DNA from: Apostichopus japonicus
Lineage: Eukaryota; Echinodermata; Holothuroidea; Aspidochirotida; Stichopodidae
Direction: 5' to 3'
Assembly (NCBI RefSeq): GCF_037975245.1
Contig: NC_092576.1
Coordinates: 27,853,611-27,917,610, forward strand
DNA length: 64,000 bases
Part shown: one piece after another, positions 11,440 to 21,382 of the stretch
Position numbering within the stretch: position 1 is the stretch's first letter
Layout: the number at the start of each line of letters is the position of its first letter
Position numbers and translations under genes: made by a program
The notes under the pieces: model-generated
Told to the model about the DNA's origin: nothing
Databases searched by the model: none
What the model saw: only the letters and a program-made list of their open reading frames with translations

Positions 11440-12388
11440 TGAGCAGTGTGTGTTTAACTGTGTACACAAACACACAGGCATATATAGTACAGTGTCGGTA
11501 TGGGGGTGGGTGTAATGTACAGTAATGTGGAGTCATATATATATATACTCTGACATATATATGCAACAGTTTGTTTAATACAGTTTGTTAACTGTGTACA
11601 CAAACACACAGTAATATATAGTACAGTATCGGTATGGGGGTGGGTGTAATGTACAGTAATATGGAGTCATATATATATATATACTCTGACATATATATGC
11701 AACAGTTTGTTTAATACAGTTTGTTAACTGTGTACACACAAACACAGTAATATATAGTACAGTATCGGTATGGGGGTGGGTGTAATGTACAGTAATGTGG
11801 AGTCATATATATATATACTCTGACATATATATGCAACAGTTTGTTTAATACAGTTTGTTAACTGTGTACACAAACACACAGTAATATATAGTACAGTATC
11901 GGTATGGGGGTGGGTGTAATGTACAGTAATGTGGAGTCATATATATATATATACTCTGACATATATATGCAACAGTTTGTTTAATACAGTTTGTTAACTG
12001 TGTACACACAAACACAGTAATATATAGTACAGTATCGGTATGGGGGTGGGTGTAATGTACAGTAATGTGGAGTCATATATATATATACTCTGACATATAT
12101 ATGCAACAGTTTGTTTAATACAGTTTGTTAACTGTGTACACAAACACACAGGCATATGTAGTACAGTGTCGGTATGGGGGTGGGTGTAATGTACAGTAAT
12201 GTGGAGTCATATATATATAATCTGACATATATATGCAACAGTTTGTTTAATACAGTTTGTTAACTGTGTACACACAAACACAGTAATATATAGTACAGTA
12301 TCGGTATGGGGGTGGGTGTAATGTACAGTAATGTGGAGTTACAGTATATATATACTCTGACATATATATGCAACAGTTTGTTTATTGT
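11440..12388 (+). repeat. 134-bp satellite, seven copies with alternating A/B variants
   Basis: The landmark CGGTATGGGGG recurs at 11496, 11630, 11766, 11900, 12036, 12170 and 12302, giving a period of 132-136 bp. Units alternate between TGTACACAAACACACAG and TGTACACACAAACACAG and in the length of an internal AT tract, so most of the array is organised as dimers of about 270 bp. Confidence 0.93.
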
Positions 12389-13984
12389 TTGCTCTACATG
12401 TCTAATTTGCATCAATTTTAATTAATAAAAATGAAAAGGAGCCTTTGCAGTCTTGTGTGAGCTCTACGTTGATTAATTTAAATTCATAAAAGACGATTAC
12501 TAAATATTGTATTTTCTATTTGTAGTCATCAATGAATTTTTTTTAGATTTGATTGTTGCTATGGTGATAAGACGTGCATATTTATATACGTCAATAAATT
12601 ATTGGGGTGGACTTTCTGTGATGGAAAAGTAAATTGGACTTACATTCAACAGTATCATAGACATCGTGAATTTCTATAGAATCACACAGTTATCAATGTT
12701 GGTAAAAATTAATTTCAAAATTGAGTGCCTCGAAAATGTTTTGGTCCGTTAAATATTGTAATCTTGTTTGTTGTTGTTGTCATTTTATTATTTTTATTAT
12801 TACAGTTGTTTAACAGAAATATGAAGTTTCATTGTTCATTTTAATTTAGTTTCAATATCTTGAACGAATTATGCAAAAGAATTAGTTGAGTTTAACTCTG
12901 TCATTGCCGATCATATCTGACACTATAGTCTTTATTTGCAAAGGGTGTTTTTTTTTGGGTTGTAATTTTAAGGAATTTGTTTTGAGGTACAAATCGATTT
13001 AGTTCATTAATTAATTAAGTAATTAATTAACTAATGGAGAATGGAATTATTATTCATGTGGAATCTTATTCCATGTCAAATTTTAGTTCTGTAGTTGGAA
13101 GTTTAATACAGGTGTATAAAGTGCACGGGTGTGGCCCTTTGATATAGTATTTATTGATGATAGTAGTTTTATATCCTTCAAAATCCTTCCAAAAAATGAT
13201 AATTTTTCTTGTGCATCAGATTCCTGTTAGTGTCTGACAATGTTATCTGGATTTGAATGGATTTGCTGTTTATAGTTTTGTTTTGTAGTTAATTTGTTGC
13301 AGCAAGGAATAATTTCTCCTGTACATATCGCTTACTACGCTTAAATCATTAATGATAAAAAATAGAATAGTATTAATATCCCGGGATCAACAGTCACTTC
13401 CAAATGAATATTTAAAATGGGTTTAATTTTTACCCAGTTTCTCGTTCGCAATATATTAAATTCGAAGCTATAGTAAAGTAAAATCCGTGTGCTTAAGTGA
13501 TTAATTTTGATTCTTGAGCTTTGAATTAATTTTCAAATCTCTCTTTGATGCAGAATGAATTTGACAGGAGTTTGTGGTGTTATTGTTGGTCCCTAATTAT
13601 GTAATATATTAACACAGAAATTAACTCAGATAAAAAGGTGAATATTTTGAATGAAACAATTGAAATTATATAAATAGTTAAATTTGGTTTTAGCTGGTTT
13701 TTATTATCATTTTGTGAATATCTACCGTAGGTACAGTAGTGCTGTATAGTTGAATTTATTTCCAAGTGGAGAGAGTAGGACAGTAACAAATAAATAAAGT
13801 GAAAACAAGAAAGTTAGGTCGTAAAATCTGGTTGATACTTGATATTAGAAAACAATGACTTGAAATATTGAAGAGTATTGCCCTAAAGTATACAGTATAT
13901 GGTTCAAAATGATATCAGAGAAACTCTAATTATGAAAATTGGTATCAGAAAACAGAGCCAGAAGTACTGGTTTGAATTAATAAT
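12389..13984. other. non-coding, AT-rich interval
   Basis: No gene, RNA or mobile-element signature was recognised. It consists of AT-rich unique-looking sequence. Confidence 0.5.
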
Positions 13985-14463
13985 AACAATGTTATAAAGT
14001 TGTTACAAAACAGATACACTGTGGAGAGTAGTGATATCAAATATGTATTGTAGAGAATGGCTCTGAGGTAGGTTCAACATGATATCAGGCCCAAAACAAA
14101 AAGTTTTTTTTGGAGGGAAAACAAACCATAACATGAATTTGGACACAAAAAGTCTATCAAGTACTGTAGATTGAGTGGTATTCACACTTCTATGCTTGGA
14201 ATATGACAATGTTTGTTAGAGAATGAGAAAAGAAGTTTTAACCAACAATGTTATAAAGTTAGTTTGAAACGTATACACTGCAGAAAGCAATGATATGAAA
14301 TATGTATTGCAGAGAATGGCCCTGTTCCACATGATATCAGGAAAACATAATATGAATTTTGTGGGACACAAAAAGTCTATCAAGTACTGTAGATTGAGTG
14401 GTATTCACACTTCTATGCTTGGAATATGACAATGTTTGCTCGAGAAAGAAAAAAGAAGTTTCC
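13985..14463 (+). repeat. tandem duplication, ~260-bp period
   Basis: A segment starting AACAATGTTATAAAGTT at 13985 is repeated from 14245. The most conserved part is a stretch of over 70 bases (CAAAAAGTCTATCAAG through GACAATGTTTG) found near 14145-14217 and 14365-14440. The intervening sequence has diverged and carries small deletions. Confidence 0.9.
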
Positions 14464-15182
14464 ACCCGGTCATTCTCATTGGTCTAGCTGTATTGGTTTG
14501 CATGTGATAGAGATATAAACTGTCGAGGACAACTTTCCCCAAAAAGAATAATCTTGTACCATTTGTGAGATATCACAAATTTCCTGCTATTCCACATACA
14601 AGGCTAAAGACTTGGTCAAGTCTAAATGTGACATTATGGAGCCCACATGTGCCTCAATTGCTTATGTTTTTTTTTCTCTTTTTAAAAAGTTGATTAGAAT
14701 GATTAAATAATCTTCTACAAATGGAAATGATTGTAAAAAGTACTGAATCTCTTAAAACGTGACCTAGAGATGGGATTGGTTCCAGTGTCAAAACTGCTAA
14801 TATTCTACCATGAAAAACAAAGAAAAAGTAAAAAAAAAAAAAAAAAAAAAAGATTTCATATTCTTATGGGCATGATGACTTCATCACGATTGATCAAGTG
14901 ACAGCTGTTAGATGCAACCTGTAGTACACCAGGTAATATCTGTTACCGGAATGAGGTTTTATCTTAACGGCCTTTTTGCGGGAGTTGTTCTTATACAAAG
15001 ATATCTGCTATACATATATTTAAACCATCGATGATTAGTTAGACTTCTTCGTCCATAAACCACCAAGTTCTAATTCGCATCTATTGCTTTCAATAAAAAA
15101 ACTAAAGTGTATATTACTCTCGATAATCTTGAAAAACTCAACAGGAACCATCATAAAGTTATGTCTTTCTGGATAATCTGTT
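14464..15182. other. non-coding interval left of the DIRS element
   Basis: Contains a poly-A run at about 14828-14852. No gene is recognised. Confidence 0.5.
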
Positions 15183-15296
15183 AATTCACAGCGCGTACTC
15201 CCTCACCTCATATAACCTATGCATTACCGTATTAACCTCGCTCTAGCATCTGGCAATTTGTCTGTATGTGAGTGTGGCCATCTCCCTTCCGTAATT
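15183..15296. repeat. DIRS left terminal inverted repeat
   Basis: Bases 15202-15296 are the exact inverse complement of 21243-21337. The outermost ~19 bases (AATTCACAGCGCGTACTCC) differ from the right end, as expected in DIRS elements where each outer end is separately templated in the internal complementary region. Confidence 0.95.
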
Positions 15297-15560
15297 GCCA
15301 GCTGTTACGCAAGTATCGCTCTCTTATTGCTCTCACCAAATCCTAAGATTTCAATTACTTCGTCTAAAGATTATCGTTGTTTTTGTAATTCTTTTTCATC
15401 TATTCAACGTCCTGCACGTTTGAACTGCTTTTTGTCTTTGAAACGTTTTTTCTTTCGTGATTTTCGAACGTTTTTTTGGTTTACCTCGTGAACGTGGTTC
15501 ACGTAGCGTGGCTAGGCCCGCACTTTAGTGTAGCGTTCTCCTAGCGTTTATTTACTTCCA

Positions 15561-15767
15561 CGTACAGCAGTCGTGTACGTGGGCTTACTTGCAGTTAAGT
15601 AACTGCTTTGTTTAGTTCTTCATACTGTTTTCGTACAGCAGTCGTGTACGTTTTCCCTTTGCAGTAAAGTAACTGCCTTGTTTATTTTTCGTACTGGTTT
15701 AGATACGAATTTCTTACTGTTCACGTACAGCAGCCGTGTACGTTTTCATTCTGCAGTAAAGTAACTG
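15561..15767 (+). repeat. DIRS leader: three tandem double-hairpin units
   Basis: The hairpin CGTACA-N7-TGTACG occurs at 15561-15579, 15632-15650 and 15724-15742. Each copy is followed 10-20 bases later by a second hairpin of the type GCAGT-AAAGTA-ACTGC (15591-15606, 15661-15676, about 15754-15767). The third unit of the pair carries one loop change (GCAGCCG). The array sits between the left ITR and the gag-like ORF, where promoter or packaging signals would be expected. Its function is not known. Confidence 0.8.
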
Positions 15768-15796
15768 TTTTTAATTTAGTTTTCACAGCTTCAGGT

Positions 15797-15915
15797 CTCG
15801 GAGATTTCTCAAAAAAAAAAAAAAAGAAATTTTCGGAGATTTCTCAAAAAAAAAAAAAAAAATTTTTCGGAGATTTCTCAAAAAAACAAAAAAAACAAAA
15901 AAAACAAAAAAAAAA
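15797..15915 (+). repeat. DIRS leader: TCGGAGATTTCTC(A)n repeats
   Basis: The phrase CGGAGATTTCTC followed by 7-19 A residues is repeated three times, ending in an (A7C)n tract just before the ATG at 15918. It is visible directly and may be slippage-prone. Confidence 0.85.
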
Positions 15916-15917
15916 GG

Positions 15918-17849
15918 ATGGAAAACTGCCGTTCTTGTAAGTAGTTCCGTCCGTTCAAAGCATGGGATAAGCATGATTTATGCCCAAAGTGTCGCCCATG
16001 CGGGAGTAAGCAGACCTGCTCCATTTGCCAGGACTGGACCCAGGAGCGCTGGGATTTGATCGGTACCTGGCTGGCGGATAAAGCCGCAGAGAAAAGAAAG
16101 AAGGCGGCTTCCTCAAAGCAGGGGAAAAAGAAGCCGCCGGCGAAGGAACCCCAGGCGGCCATAAGAGATGGCATAAGCCCTAAACATGGGGGAACGGAGG
16201 GCGCCATACGAGATGGCTCAAACCCTCCTCAGGAACGGGTATCCATACGAGATGGAGCTAATTCCCGTGCGGCGTCAGCTCAGCCACGGCCGCGACCCCA
16301 GGAGGGTCCGTCCACTTCAGGCCACGTGGAGTCCAGAAGCCCCCGAAGACAAGCGGTGGCGGACTTATTTACTTCAACTCCGGGGTCATGGGACCACAAC
16401 CGGAGAGATTTCTCGGGGTTCTCCCCGGAGAGTACGGAACGGCGCCAAAGCCGAAGCAGAAGCCGTACCCACAGCCGTAGCCGCGGTAGGAGCCGGGAAA
16501 GACACCGGCGACCTCGACGCAGGTCGAGGTCTGGCTCGTCGCCCTCGTCCTCGAGCGGACATTCTTCTGGGCGACACAGGGCCAAGAAACGAAAGAGGAG
16601 ACAATCCCCAGATCCAGGGCAGGCTCTCCTTTCCCAGGTTAAAGACCTCCTGGGACAATTACTACAAAAGCCGAGTCAACAGGACCCGGAACAACAAGGG
16701 GCTCCGTCAATTCCACCACAACCGGCGCCACCGCCAGCACCGGTTACGGACGATCTCGCCCCTGAGGAGGCCCAGGCAGATCCCTGGGACGACGTCTCCT
16801 CCAGAGCTGATGATGCGCTGTCAATCGCAGCTAGTGCCCGCCTCCTCAGTGGAGACTCCGAGGCGGAGGATGAAGAACCCTTACGGGGTACAGAAATTTC
16901 GGCGGAAGCCTTTGAGAAGGCGACGGCAGTACTCCGCAGAGTCCTCGGCTTCGAGGAAAGGGTGGATGCGCGGGCCCACGAGGGGCCGGCATCCAAACTC
17001 ACTTTGAACGCGGCCACCCAAAAGCCTCGAGCCTCCATCCCGGTGGATGTGGAATGTAGAGAGCGGTTCGAGGCGGTGGCACAGGCGAAACGCTGGACAG
17101 CCTTCCAGCGATCAGCCCATCGCACTTTCCACGTGGGCGACGAAGACTGGGAAAGTCTTTTCACGCCACCCCAAATCCCGCCTCAAGTGAAGGAGAGACT
17201 TCGGTCGGCGGGTGCCTTAGACGGCAAAGACAAGTTCAGGGAGAAGGGTGCACAGACCCTAGAATCCTCCCTGTTCGACGTAGATAGGGCCTCCCGCGCA
17301 GGGATGAAGTACTCGTCAGCCCTATTACTTTTCGCCGAGCTATTGAACAGATCGTTCCAACAGGCCCAGGCATCGGGTATCTCCCGCAAAGATACCGCCG
17401 CCATCATTGCCCTCCTGGGACCCGTTTCCAGGATGGTATTAGACCAGTTCGCCCGCGTCTCGGTTAAGGCTACCTTGACACGTCGGGACCTGGTTCTGAA
17501 CTCCATGAATTGGTCGTCCAGATCCACGGCGGACGCGTTCCGCAACTTACCGATCCTGGGCAGCGACCTCTTCGGCGGCAAGTTCGATGACAAACTCCGG
17601 GAGGAGGCAGAGAGAATGAAATCTCTGAGGGAGGCGGACGAACACATGTCCCGCCCGACCTCATCCTCGCGCCCACGTTTTGACTCAAGACAAGGTAGCC
17701 GCTTTAAGCAGCCAAGATCCAGCTACAGTCAGAGTCGGGGCGCTCCGCGAACGCAGCAACAATCCGCTCCTTCGCGGCCCGAACACAGGCCGTACCGCCC
17801 GCAATACCGCGGAAGCCGCGGAAGCCGCGGGCGCGGTAAACGGCCCTAG
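15918..17849 (+). pseudogene. DIRS ORF1, gag-like, interrupted by one amber codon
   Basis: The reading frame opens at ATG 15918 and runs to the stop at 17847-17849, with a single in-frame TAG at 15942-15944 (codon 9). Downstream of the TAG the frame continues without a break through a Cys-rich segment with several CxxC pairs (about 15960-16035) to the next Met at 16056. From that Met 597 residues are open. The protein then shows three AIRDG/SIRDG repeats, an arginine-serine-rich block (about 16440-16600), a Pro-rich stretch, a probable capsid-like alpha-helical region and an RG-rich basic C-terminus. DIRS first ORFs are taken to be gag. Initiation at 16056 would lose the Cys-rich N-terminus. 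A sequencing error or stop readthrough is the alternative explanation. Confidence 0.7.
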
Positions 17850-19920
17850 GGATGCCCACCCCACCGTAGCGGCCAAAGCCAAGGTGGGGGGGCGACTAAG
17901 AGTTTTTTGGGCTCACTGGGAGAAAATCGACCCAGGAGCCTGGGTACTGGACGTGGTAAAAAGGGGCTACGAGATAGAGTTCTCGTCTACCCCACCCCAA
18001 TATGGCCTCTTCGCAACCATGCCAGTACCCGAGATACCGGAAAAGCGGGCCGCCCTCGAGGACGAGATCAACAGTCTTCTCAAAAAAGGCGCCATTACGC
18101 GGGTCACCACCGCAAACGCGGACGGCCCCCTCTTCCGGTCCTCGTTCTTCCTCACGCCGAAGAAGAACGGGACTTGGAGGCCCATCCTGAACCTCAGACC
18201 TCTCAACAGGAGGTTTATCCGACCGGAGAGGTTCAGGATGGAGACTCTCACATCAATCCTCCACCTACTGCGCCCAGGGATGTGGGCATCCTCCGTCGAT
18301 CTAAAGGATGCCTACCTACATATCCCCATCCGACTCGAGGACCAGCGGTTCCTCGCGTTCAGGTACAAGGCCATAGATTACCGCTTCACAGCGCTACCAT
18401 TTGGCCTCTCCACAGCACCCAGGGTTTTCACCAGGGTAACAAGGGCGGTCCTGGCTCACCTCCGCCGAAACGGGGTAATGGTGTTCGCCTACCTAGACGA
18501 TTGGTTAGTACTCGGCAACTCCCAACAAGGGGCTCTCGCCAGTACAAACGCCACCGTCTCCCTCCTGACGAAACTGGGGTGGTTAATCAATGTCGAGAAA
18601 TCCAACCTCGTGCCCACTCAATCGATCATATACTTAGGGGCCCGTCTCGACCTCGCCCGCGGCATGGTCTACCCGACGGCCGAAAGAACGGCAAGCCTAG
18701 TGGCCACGGCCAGAAAAATACTAGGCAATCGGAATACCCCAGCGCTCACGTGGCAGCGCCTATTGGGGAAGATGGCGAGCTTCACAGACCTTCTAGACCT
18801 GTGCAGACTCAGAATGAGGCCGCTCCAGCGGCACCTCCTCAAACACTATGCCCCGGATCGGTCGCCGGCGGCAACGCCAATCCCACTTCCAACGGGGCTT
18901 CGCCCGTTTCTCACGTGGTGGGCAGAGTCGGACAGGATCGCGGCAGGGCGACCTTTCCGGAACCCAGCCCCTACAACGTCGATCACGACGGATGCCTCCC
19001 TCAGCGGTTGGGGAGCGGTATGGGGCACACACACAGTTGCCGGCGAATGGGCGGAGCCCGAGAGGGGTCTCCATATCAATATTTTAGAGACGGAAGCGGT
19101 CCTGAGGGCCGTACGTCACTGGGCAACCCACCTAACGGGCCACACTGTCACGGTCCGGTCAGACAACACCACGACCGTGGCGTATATCAACCGTCAAGGG
19201 GGCACTCGATCCCTGGCCCTCCTACGCAGGACATGGGACCTGCTCGTCCTCTGCGACTCCCTTCGGATCGGCCTACGGGCGTCCCACCTAGCAGGGAAAG
19301 ACAATATACTGGCAGACGCACTGTCCAGGGGGTATCTAGACAATGGGGAATGGGAGCTCTCCCGAACGTGGTCGGACCACATATTTCACCTGTTCGGCAG
19401 GCCGTCCGTCGACATGTTCGCGACGGCCAAGAACGCCAAACTCCCGACGTTCTGCTCCAGATACCACGACCCACAGGCCTGGAAGACCGACGCCCTAGTC
19501 GTCTCATGGGCGGGCCTCTCCATGTACGCCTTTCCCCCACTGGGATTACTCCGCAGAGTTCTCACGATGCTTCGGGACGTGGAAGCGGACATGCTTTTGA
19601 TCGCACCTTGCTGGCCCAATCAAGCATGGTTCCCACTCATCATCGAAATGCTGGTGGACCTACCATACAAATTCCCACCGGCCGCCAAGCTCCTCTCCCA
19701 ACGGAGCGGCCACATAACCCACCCCGACATCACGAGCCTCCATCTAGCTGCGTGGAAACTCTCCGGCTCTCGCTCCAGACAGCGGGGTTTCCACCGGAGG
19801 TTGCGGACATTGCAGTGGATGCCCGCCGGCAGTCCACGGTTAAAACATACGATTCTAGACTGCACCGATACTATGTTTGGGCCGGGGACAACGCTGCTGA
19901 TCCCGTGGAGGCCTCAGTAG
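17680..19920 (+). CDS. DIRS ORF: reverse transcriptase / RNase H
   Basis: The frame overlaps the end of ORF1 by 170 bases. RT signatures are DLKDAYLHIPI, LPFGLSTAPRVF and the catalytic YLDD at residues 271-274. RNase H follows with TTDASLSGWG (Asp438), an ETEAV motif, SDN (Asp495) and ADALSR (Asp546), so all four acidic positions are present. A further conserved DIRS region (VDMFATAKNAKLP ... YAFPPLGLL) follows. Residues after about 690 lie in the overlap with the recombinase frame and look like off-frame sequence. No frameshift or stop interrupts the polymerase domains. The ATG at 17680 falls within ORF1, so the true start could be later or by frameshift. The enzyme copies the element's RNA and removes the RNA strand. 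Confidence 0.9.
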   Translation: MTQDKVAALSSQDPATVRVGALRERSNNPLLRGPNTGRTARNTAEAAEAAGAVNGPRDAHPTVAAKAKVGGRLRVFWAHWEKIDPGAWVLDVVKRGYEIEFSSTPPQYGLFATMPVPEIPEKRAALEDEINSLLKKGAITRVTTANADGPLFRSSFFLTPKKNGTWRPILNLRPLNRRFIRPERFRMETLTSILHLLRPGMWASSVDLKDAYLHIPIRLEDQRFLAFRYKAIDYRFTALPFGLSTAPRVFTRVTRAVLAHLRRNGVMVFAYLDDWLVLGNSQQGALASTNATVSLLTKLGWLINVEKSNLVPTQSIIYLGARLDLARGMVYPTAERTASLVATARKILGNRNTPALTWQRLLGKMASFTDLLDLCRLRMRPLQRHLLKHYAPDRSPAATPIPLPTGLRPFLTWWAESDRIAAGRPFRNPAPTTSITTDASLSGWGAVWGTHTVAGEWAEPERGLHINILETEAVLRAVRHWATHLTGHTVTVRSDNTTTVAYINRQGGTRSLALLRRTWDLLVLCDSLRIGLRASHLAGKDNILADALSRGYLDNGEWELSRTWSDHIFHLFGRPSVDMFATAKNAKLPTFCSRYHDPQAWKTDALVVSWAGLSMYAFPPLGLLRRVLTMLRDVEADMLLIAPCWPNQAWFPLIIEMLVDLPYKFPPAAKLLSQRSGHITHPDITSLHLAAWKLSGSRSRQRGFHRRLRTLQWMPAGSPRLKHTILDCTDTMFGPGTTLLIPWRPQ

Positions 19921-20813
19921 ACCAGGTGGCGGCCTTCCTACTCGAACTCTTCCGAGAAGGGAAGCAAATAAGTACAATTAGAAATTACCGCTCCGCAATA
20001 GCAGCGGTTCACAGCGGATTCTCGGATGGCTCCTCAGTAGGAACCAACCCGGTCCTCCGCCAGGTCTTAAGGGGCATGTTCCACAGACGCCCTCCCAGGC
20101 GCCGCCTGGCCCCGTCATGGGCCCTCCACGAGGTCCTGACAACCCTTGCGGGCTCTCCGTACGAGCCGTTACACAATGCTCCATTGGACAAACTAACACA
20201 CAAAACTCTGTTTCTGATCGCGGCCGCCTCTGCCAGGCGCAGAAGCTGTCTCCACGCGCTCACCCTCCAACGGGGGTTCACGAGGTTTGAACCAGGAGGA
20301 GTCAGATTACTACCTGACCCTCACTTCCTCCCAAAGAACCAATCAGTAACCTTTACCCCGAACGAGATCTTCCTACCGAGTCTGTCACAAGCCTCGTCAA
20401 TCACGGAAGACAAGCGCTGGTGCCCTGTCCGAGCCCTTAAGTGGTACATAGAGAGGACCAAACAGCTACGTACCTCGGACAGGCTCTTCATTTTACCGCG
20501 GTCGCCTTACACCCCGGCCTCAAAGGACACCATTTCATGGTGGATGGCCGACTTAATACGTGCCCACACCCAGCCTGGGGAACCCGTCCGGGCGCACGAC
20601 GTCCGAGGCCACGCCACGTCCAGGGCGTGGTTCCGGGGGGTTCCCCTGGAAGATATTATGAAGGCGGCGGCCTGGAAGACCCCGTCTTCCTTTGTCGCCT
20701 GTTATCTCACAAACACCCCTGCCACGGAAGGGGATTTTGCCCGAGCGGCCCTAGGTCCGCCGCCCGCGAGATCCTCGACCCACCGCCAGGGCTCCTGTGT
20801 CACAAATGCATAG
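19746..20813 (+). CDS. DIRS tyrosine recombinase
   Basis: It is a phage-integrase-type (tyrosine) recombinase. An N-terminal SAM-like DNA-binding region begins around PPEVADIAVDARRQSTVKTY. The catalytic part shows Arg in ARRRSCLHAL (about 20238), HDVR (His 20595, Arg 20604), a Trp in KAAAWKTPSS, and the nucleophile Tyr at 20703-20705 in ACYL. The frame is open back to 17907, but everything before about 19746 is the RT gene read in another frame. No ATG lies near the domain start, so expression may use -1 frameshifting from the RT frame or a distant start. The stop codon sits inside the first bases of the internal complementary region. It integrates the circular DNA form. Confidence 0.9.
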   Translation, partial: SCVETLRLSLQTAGFPPEVADIAVDARRQSTVKTYDSRLHRYYVWAGDNAADPVEASVDQVAAFLLELFREGKQISTIRNYRSAIAAVHSGFSDGSSVGTNPVLRQVLRGMFHRRPPRRRLAPSWALHEVLTTLAGSPYEPLHNAPLDKLTHKTLFLIAAASARRRSCLHALTLQRGFTRFEPGGVRLLPDPHFLPKNQSVTFTPNEIFLPSLSQASSITEDKRWCPVRALKWYIERTKQLRTSDRLFILPRSPYTPASKDTISWWMADLIRAHTQPGEPVRAHDVRGHATSRAWFRGVPLEDIMKAAAWKTPSSFVACYLTNTPATEGDFARAALGPPPARSSTHRQGSCVTNA

Positions 20814-20902
20814 GTTATATGAGGTGAGGGAGTACGCGCTGTGAATTCCCCAAACCTTAACCGGTTTGTGAATTAACGAGCGACGTACTCACCTCATATA
20901 AC
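20808..20902. repeat. DIRS internal complementary region
   Basis: The first 43 bases are the reverse complement of the left end (to 15183). The remainder is the reverse complement of the right end (to 21382). The two meet at a shared AATT. This is the template that DIRS elements use to restore both ends during replication. Confidence 0.95.
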
Positions 20903-21242
20903 ATCCCGACCCGCCTCCCCACTATGGGGGACCTCGCGGACGGAACCATACAACCACGTCGGATACCCTCCTCGGATACTAGGGGAACTGGCCACACAGA
21001 TATGACCATGTGACGGCCTTTCCCCCCAGGAATTTTCGAGGGATGTCGTGGGGTCCCGCCTACACCCACCGACGACCCACTCTGGACCCACTTCGGGCCC
21101 ACTCAGGACCCACCTGTCACCCACCACAGCCCACCTAGGGCCTCTTCAGGTGAGAATGTTTTTGGTTGTATCCTCGGGGTTTCCGCCCCTTGGTCGATCC
21201 TCTCCCCCTTCTCCGTCCGGTGCCGCACCATTGCGGCCTGGA
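20903..21242. other. DIRS 3' non-coding segment
   Basis: Between the internal complementary region and the right ITR there is no convincing gene. A short repeated ACCCAC/GGACCCAC pattern occurs at about 21060-21140. Confidence 0.6.
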
Positions 21243-21382
21243 AATTACGGAAGGGAGATGGCCACACTCACATACAGACAAATTGCCAGATGCTAGAGCG
21301 AGGTTAATACGGTAATGCATAGGTTATATGAGGTGAGTACGTCGCTCGTTAATTCACAAACCGGTTAAGGTTTGGGGAATTT
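21243..21382. repeat. DIRS right terminal inverted repeat
   Basis: 21243-21337 is the exact inverse complement of the left ITR. The outer extension (21338-21382) carries the unique right end that is mirrored in the internal complementary region. Confidence 0.95.

Larger units (their letters stand above)
15183..21382 (+). mobile_element. full-length DIRS-type retrotransposon
   Basis: The element spans about 6.2 kb between two AATT tetranucleotides (15183 and 21379). It has 95-bp inverted terminal repeats that match perfectly (15202-15296 versus 21243-21337). A 95-bp internal complementary region at 20808-20902 is the reverse complement of both outer ends joined through a shared AATT. Between them lie a gag-like ORF, overlapping RT/RNase H and a tyrosine recombinase. 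No LTRs, DDE integrase or aspartic protease are seen. This is the canonical DIRS architecture, in which recombinase-mediated integration uses a circular intermediate and leaves no target duplication. GC content is much higher than the flanks. Perfect ITR identity points to a recent insertion. One amber codon in the first ORF may disable gag. Confidence 0.95.

Noticed and set aside
17907-19745. First 610 residues of a 968-residue open frame in the DIRS element
   Set aside because: This stretch is the RT/RNase H gene read in another frame. Only the part from about 19746 is the recombinase.
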